Assembly (NCBI RefSeq): GCF_016862795.1
Contig: NZ_BONQ01000147.1
Coordinates: 1-64,000 of the forward strand
Source: Dactylosporangium siamense
GTDB lineage: Bacteria > Actinomycetota > Actinomycetes > Mycobacteriales > Micromonosporaceae
Direction: 5' to 3'
DNA length: 64,000 nt
Below, piece by piece: positions 60,054 to 64,000 of the stretch (the first letter of the stretch is position 1; every line of letters starts with the position of its first letter). The translations under genes were made by a program, and so were the position numbers. A model generated the notes under the pieces. The model was given only the letters and a program-made list of their open reading frames with translations, did no database searches and was not told the origin of the DNA.

Positions 60054-60860
60054 TTATGGCTTGCGGGCGACCACGCCGTAGATCTGGAGGTCGGCGCTGA
60101 CCGGGCGGTCGGCGGAGGCGTCGGGGCGCCAGTCGCTGACCGGGACGATGCCGGGCTCGACGATCTCGAGGCCGGTGAGGTACTGCTCGATGGCGTGCTT
60201 CGGGCGGGCGCGGACGTCGGTGCCGCCGGCGGCGAACATCTTCTCGTAGGCGGCGACGCCGTCCGGGGTGCTGAAGTCCATCGTGCCGTGGGTGAGGACC
60301 AGGTGGCTGCCGGACGGCACGGCGTCGAGCAGGTGCTGGACCACGGCGGCGACCTGGGCGTCGTCGTGGACGAAGTGCAGGGTGGTGACCAGCAGGACGC
60401 CGACCGGTGCGGCCAGGTCGAGGGTCTCGCGCAGGCTCGGGTGCGCCAGGATGGCGGCGGGGTCGCGGACGTCGGCCTCGAGGTACGCGGTCCGGCCGCG
60501 TGGGTCGCCCTGCAACAGCGCGCGGGCGTGGACCATCACGATCGGGTCGTTGTCGACGTAGACCACCCGGGACTCGGGCGTGATCCGCTGCGCGACCTCG
60601 TGGGTGTTGTCCGGGGCGGGCAGGCCGGTGCCGAGGTCGAGGAACTGGTGAACGCCGGACTCGGCCAGGAACCGCACCGCGCGGCCCAGGAACGCGCGGT
60701 TGGCGCGGGCCAGGGCGACCACGGCGGGGAACGCGGCGGCGATCGCGTCGCCGGACTCGCGGTCGGCGGCGAAGTGGTCCTTGCCACCGAGCCAGTAGCT
60801 GTAGCGCCGGGCCGGGTGCGGGACCGAGGTGTCGATCCGGCTGTGTTCCGTGCTGCTCAC
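60054..60860 (-). CDS. DUF574/PF04672-type SAM-dependent methyltransferase
   Basis: 268 residues. Typical actinobacterial family: HPARRYSYWLGGKDHFAADRE at the N-terminus, FLDLGTGLPAPDNTHEVAQ as SAM site, VVYVDNDPIVMVHARALL and GSHLVLTHGTMDF. Genomes of this group often hold many copies; the substrate is unknown. Probably co-transcribed with the DUF4279-like gene. Confidence 0.9.
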   Translation of the reverse strand: MSSTEHSRIDTSVPHPARRYSYWLGGKDHFAADRESGDAIAAAFPAVVALARANRAFLGRAVRFLAESGVHQFLDLGTGLPAPDNTHEVAQRITPESRVVYVDNDPIVMVHARALLQGDPRGRTAYLEADVRDPAAILAHPSLRETLDLAAPVGVLLVTTLHFVHDDAQVAAVVQHLLDAVPSGSHLVLTHGTMDFSTPDGVAAYEKMFAAGGTDVRARPKHAIEQYLTGLEIVEPGIVPVSDWRPDASADRPVSADLQIYGVVARKP

Positions 60861-60915
60861 CCAGCGTTCCTCTCGTCCCGCGCGATCGAGCCCAGTAGAT
60901 CACGCACGGGCAAGA

Positions 60916-61512
60916 CTACCGGGTCGTGATGGAGGAGATCAGACCGTATTCGACGGCCTCCTCGGCGGACAGGACCCGGCCGGCGGACAGGTCGTCCTCG
61001 ACCCGGGAGCGGGGCTGGCCGGTCGCGGCGGCGATGCGCAGCACCAGGTCCTCCAGGTCGCGCAGATAGCGACCGGCCTCGGCGACGACCTGGTCGGCGG
61101 TGCCGCCGGGGCTGGTCACCTTCGGCTCGGACAGCCGGAAGCGGGCATGCGCGAACGCCGATCGGGTCTGCGCCGCGCAGAACACGCCGATCGCGGCGCC
61201 GCCGATCTGCCCGACCGCGGTCGCGTGGATCGGGGCCTGCACCGCGTCGAGCGCGTCCACGAGCGTGAACACCGCCGCGAGCTGCCCCTCCTCCGCCGCC
61301 AGGTGCAGCGTGATCGGGTCGGCGCCGATGGCGTCGAGGGCGAGGAGGGTCGCCGCGGCGCGGCCGGCCATCTCCGGCTCGATCACGCCGCGCAGGAACA
61401 CCATGCGGCGGCCGAACAGCTGCTCGTCGAGCCAGGGGGCATGCTGGGCCGGCGGGACCGGCGGATCGTCGTCGGGGCGACGGTCATAGCGGAACCGCGA
61501 GCTGTGCTCCAT
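60916..61512 (-). CDS. ClpP-like protein lacking catalytic Ser and His
   Basis: 198 residues with the ClpP fold (DPITLHLAAEEGQLAAVFTLVDAL; LSAEEAVEYGLISSI). The catalytic Ser block, normally GQAASM, reads GQIGGA, and the His block, normally MIHQP, reads RLSEP, so both residues are gone. It may be a regulatory subunit (as ClpR) or have a non-protease role. A Pro/Asp-rich 25-residue N-terminus replaces a propeptide. Another ClpP must exist elsewhere; no Clp ATPase is adjacent. Confidence 0.8.
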   Translation of the reverse strand: MEHSSRFRYDRRPDDDPPVPPAQHAPWLDEQLFGRRMVFLRGVIEPEMAGRAAATLLALDAIGADPITLHLAAEEGQLAAVFTLVDALDAVQAPIHATAVGQIGGAAIGVFCAAQTRSAFAHARFRLSEPKVTSPGGTADQVVAEAGRYLRDLEDLVLRIAAATGQPRSRVEDDLSAGRVLSAEEAVEYGLISSITTR

Positions 61513-61673
61513 GCGCCGACCCTAGGCGACCGCGCGACCGTCATCGAGCGCCGCGAGCGCATTCCGCTGCGGGCGGAAGCGGGCTGCACCGAAAAACCCG
61601 GTTTCTGCGGGATTGCCACTTTCGACTGGCACCATGCGGTGTAGGTACACCCCCCACGACGTCTGGAGTGCGC

Positions 61674-62174
61674 ATGGTGGACGCCTCGCTCACCGAGTCC
61701 GGCCTCGCCGACCGGGATCTCGTCGAGATCGTCAACGAGGTCTGGGACGCGTACCTGCAGCAGCCGGACGCCCAGCCGACGGATCACGAGCCGGCGCTGG
61801 ATCTGCGGCCGATCACCGCCGCGGTGTCGATCACCGGTGCGTGGGAGGGGCACGTGCGGGTGCTCGTGCCGGCTGCGGCCGCCAACGACATCACCGGACT
61901 GATGCTGGCCATGGAGCCCGACGAGGTCACCGACGGCGACGTCACCGACGCCATGGGCGAGCTGATCAACGTGGTCGGCGGCAACCTGAAGAACCGCGGC
62001 GCGCAACCGGCGAAGCTGGGGCTGCCCGTCGTCGCGACCGGCAAGATGCTGTTCCCGTCGACGCGCGAGACGCTCCGCCTGGCGATCGGCTGGCAGGGCA
62101 AGCCCGACCAGCCGATCACGTTCAGCGTCCTGCACGTCCACCGGGATCGGCCCGTCACCGCCAGGATGCAGTGA
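61674..62174 (+). CDS. CheX/CheC-like chemotaxis phosphatase-type protein
   Basis: 166 residues from ATG 61674 (GGAG 5 nt upstream). The helix TDAMGELINVVGGNLKNRG holds the E-x3-N pattern of CheC/CheX phosphatases, and PVVATGKMLFPSTRETLRLA follows. In bacteria with chemotaxis these proteins dephosphorylate CheY-P. No other chemotaxis gene is present, but the convergent neighbour is a cyclic-di-GMP-type protein. Confidence 0.72.
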   Translation: MVDASLTESGLADRDLVEIVNEVWDAYLQQPDAQPTDHEPALDLRPITAAVSITGAWEGHVRVLVPAAAANDITGLMLAMEPDEVTDGDVTDAMGELINVVGGNLKNRGAQPAKLGLPVVATGKMLFPSTRETLRLAIGWQGKPDQPITFSVLHVHRDRPVTARMQ

Positions 62175-62183
62175 ACAGCACCG

Positions 62184-64000
62184 TCACCATGTCCGCTGGC
62201 GCACCAGCGCGGCCTCGATGCGTTCCGCCGGTGCGGGCGGGCCGTAGTAGTGGCCCTGGCCGTAGCGGCAGCCCGCGCTCCGCACGACCTCCAGGTGCCG
62301 CTCCGCCTCCAGACCGTGGGCGACGACCGTCACGTTGAGCCGCCGTGCCAGCTGCACCACGACGTCGATGATCGGTGCCGCCGGTCCATGTGTCGGTTGC
62401 GACGCGAACAGCGCGCCGTCGACCTTCAGCATGTCCGTCGGCAGGCGCCGCAGGTGGGCCAGGGACGTCGCGCCGGTGCCGAAGCCGTCCAGCGCGGTCC
62501 GCACGCCGATCGCCCGCACCGTGGCGAGGGGTTCGACGGCCCGGTCGAGGTCGACGCCGAGCTCGCGCTCCGACAGCTCCACGACGAGGTCCGTCGGGTC
62601 GATCTGGTGGCTGTCCAGGGTCAGGCTCAACCGGCCGGCGAAGTCGTCGGCGACCAGGTCGTCGATGGCGACGTTGATCGACATCCACAGCCGGTACCCC
62701 TCGTGCTGCCAGGACGACAGCTGGCGGCAGGCCCGGTTGAGCACCCAGTCGTGGATGTCCCGGGTGATCCCGAGCTCCCGCGCGACCTCGAGGGCCTCCT
62801 TCGGCGGGACGGTGCCGAGGGTCGGGTGCCGCCAGCGCAGCAGCGCCTCGACGCCGATCGGGTGGCCCTCGACCAGGTCGTAGACGGGGTGGTAGGCGAG
62901 GTCCAGCTCCCCGCGCTCCGCCGCCTGCGGCAGGTGCTGCTCGAGCGTGGCCCGCCGCACGTAGGCGTCCTCGACGGCGGCGTCGTGCCACTCGACCCTG
63001 CCCCGCCCGCCGCGTTTCGCCCGCCGCAGCGCCAGCCCGGCGCGGCGCAGGGACTCCTCCGCGCCACCGCCGACCGGGGCGAGCCCGATCCCCGCGGACA
63101 GCTGCAGCTCGGCGCCGGGCAGCGGGTACGGCTCACCGAGGTCCCCGAGCAGCCGCGTGGCGAGGGTGAACGCGTGCACCTGGTCGACCCGGGTGTACAC
63201 CGCGAACTCGTCGCCGTTGAGCCGCGCCGCGACGTCGCCGTGGTTGACCGCGCCCCGGATGCGGGCGGCGACCTGGACGAGCATCGCGTCGCCGACGTCG
63301 GAGCCGTGCAGGGCGTTGACGCCGGCGAACCCGTCGAGGCCGATCGTGAGCAGGTATCCGCCGCCCTCGTTGAGCTGCGCGAGCAGCGTCCCGCGGTTGG
63401 CCATTCCGGTCAGCGGGTCGACCCGCATCGTGCGTTGCAGGCTGTGTTCCAGCTCCTGTTGCGCGCTCGCGTCCCGCAGGTGCACCACGACGCCGTCGAC
63501 CTCGGGGTTGCCGCGTTCGTCGGTGACGGTGACCTCGACCGGGCGCCACACCCCGAAGCCGTCCTGGATCCGGGCCCGCACCGGCTGCGGCCCGGCCCGG
63601 TCCGGCGCGACGAGGTCGAGGTCGTCGGGGTGGACGAGCTGCCGGAACGGCCGCCCGACGACCTCCTGGTCCGACAACCCGAACTGGCGGGCCGCGGCGG
63701 CCGACTGCCACCGCACCGACAGGTCCGGGTCGAGCACCACGATCACGTCGCTGGAGCCGGCGACCAGGGTGCGGAAGGTGGCCTCCTGCGCGTCGAGCTG
63801 GCCGCTGTACCGGCGCAGCGCGACCGCCTCGAGCAGCTCCCGCACCGCGACCGCCAGGACCGCGCAGGTGCCGATCACCATCGCGGTCAGGCCGAGCTGG
63901 CCGCGGCTGAACAGCGCGTACAGCACCGCGGCGGCACCGGCGAGGACCGGGGCGACCAGCAGCGGGTCGCCGATCAGGGTGCCGTCGAGCGCCGGGCGGC
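62184..64000 (-). CDS. PAS-GGDEF-EAL membrane protein (5' end outside window)
   Basis: About 605 residues visible, open at the window edge. Two TM segments (one ends MVIGTCAVLAVAV), a PAS domain (DVIVVLDPDLSVRWQSA), GGDEF written RLNGDEFAVY, and an EAL domain. EAL motif VEALLRW and the NVA and VELSE sites are kept, but DDFG is replaced by LDGFGTG and AEGVE by AHGLEA. The phosphodiesterase is therefore probably dead; the cyclase first Gly is Asn. It may act as a c-di-GMP sensor. Confidence 0.85.
   Translation of the reverse strand, partial: RPALDGTLIGDPLLVAPVLAGAAAVLYALFSRGQLGLTAMVIGTCAVLAVAVRELLEAVALRRYSGQLDAQEATFRTLVAGSSDVIVVLDPDLSVRWQSAAAARQFGLSDQEVVGRPFRQLVHPDDLDLVAPDRAGPQPVRARIQDGFGVWRPVEVTVTDERGNPEVDGVVVHLRDASAQQELEHSLQRTMRVDPLTGMANRGTLLAQLNEGGGYLLTIGLDGFAGVNALHGSDVGDAMLVQVAARIRGAVNHGDVAARLNGDEFAVYTRVDQVHAFTLATRLLGDLGEPYPLPGAELQLSAGIGLAPVGGGAEESLRRAGLALRRAKRGGRGRVEWHDAAVEDAYVRRATLEQHLPQAAERGELDLAYHPVYDLVEGHPIGVEALLRWRHPTLGTVPPKEALEVARELGITRDIHDWVLNRACRQLSSWQHEGYRLWMSINVAIDDLVADDFAGRLSLTLDSHQIDPTDLVVELSERELGVDLDRAVEPLATVRAIGVRTALDGFGTGATSLAHLRRLPTDMLKVDGALFASQPTHGPAAPIIDVVVQLARRLNVTVVAHGLEAERHLEVVRSAGCRYGQGHYYGPPAPAERIEAALVRQRTW

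Noticed and set aside
1-64000. tRNA, rRNA, CRISPR arrays, insertion sequences, phage genes, replication origin
   Set aside because: None seen: no spaced direct repeats of CRISPR type, no transposase or integrase motifs, and no tRNA-like cloverleaf noticed by eye. Small RNAs cannot be excluded.

Overview
The window is about 72% GC. It carries leaderless or GTG-initiated genes, secreted proteins with ricin-type (CBM13) modules, many lipoproteins and TetR/MarR/AraC/LuxR regulators, a DUF574-type methyltransferase and an oxygen-dependent (CobG/CobN) cobalamin pathway. This points to a filamentous actinobacterium, most likely Micromonosporaceae-like (Actinoplanes/Dactylosporangium type). That assignment is inference from gene content and composition, not from a marker gene. 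I saw no rRNA, tRNA, CRISPR array, insertion sequence or phage gene.

Layout. 1-6.0 kb: a secreted ricin-domain/beta-helix protein (cut by the window edge), a lipoprotein, a PLP-dependent decarboxylase, a proline-rich repeat protein and a roughly 1 kb stretch of tandem repeats with no convincing gene. 6.0-13.5 kb: cobalamin locus A. cobN lies under a cobalamin riboswitch and is divergent from cobG-cobH-cobIJ; a small 2Fe-2S protein overlaps the end of cobIJ. 13.5-19.4 kb: a 2-TM TRADD-N-associated-like membrane protein, a GH18 chitinase with a ricin module, a ROK regulator, a beta-propeller membrane protein and a LamG-like secreted protein. 19.4-29 kb: transporter/regulator pairs (MFS with TetR, AraC with an Fsr-like MFS), a two-component system, a methyltransferase/monooxygenase pair with its own TetR, and secreted or lipid-anchored proteins. 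29.3-33.8 kb: a 1504-residue protein joining an alpha-solenoid, an Hsp70 and a trypsin-like domain that has lost its histidine. 33.8-40.4 kb: cobalamin locus B, a tightly overlapping run (ChlI/ChlD-type chelatase, cobO, cobB, cobE-cobL fusion, cobM) headed by a second cobalamin riboswitch. 40.5-45.2 kb: secreted proteins and a copper-type trio (CopC-like, cupredoxin-like lipoprotein, polytopic membrane protein). 45.2-54.9 kb: MFS transporters, regulators, methyltransferase, GNAT and small proteins. 55-64 kb: a second two-component system, an LppX/LprG-like lipoprotein, two more methyltransferases, a DUF4279 protein, a ClpP-like protein without its catalytic Ser and His, a CheX-like protein and a GGDEF/EAL protein with eroded catalytic motifs (cut by the window edge).

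How the genes work together. Loci A and B together cover much of the route from precorrin-2 to adenosylated cobyrinate diamide: CobI, G, J, M, H, L, B, the two-part cobalt chelatase and CobO. cobK, cobF and the nucleotide-loop genes are not in the window. Both chelatase components sit directly behind riboswitches, so cobalt insertion is the step most directly under B12 feedback. The two ricin-domain secreted proteins share an almost superimposable promoter plus a 27-bp inverted repeat, suggesting one polysaccharide regulon; a ROK repressor gene sits next to one of them. The less ordinary items are the Hsp70 fusion, the cobE-L minisatellite, the pseudo-ClpP, the shared hairpin element at 51.5 and 58.8 kb, and a leftover TetR gene tail at 24.5 kb.
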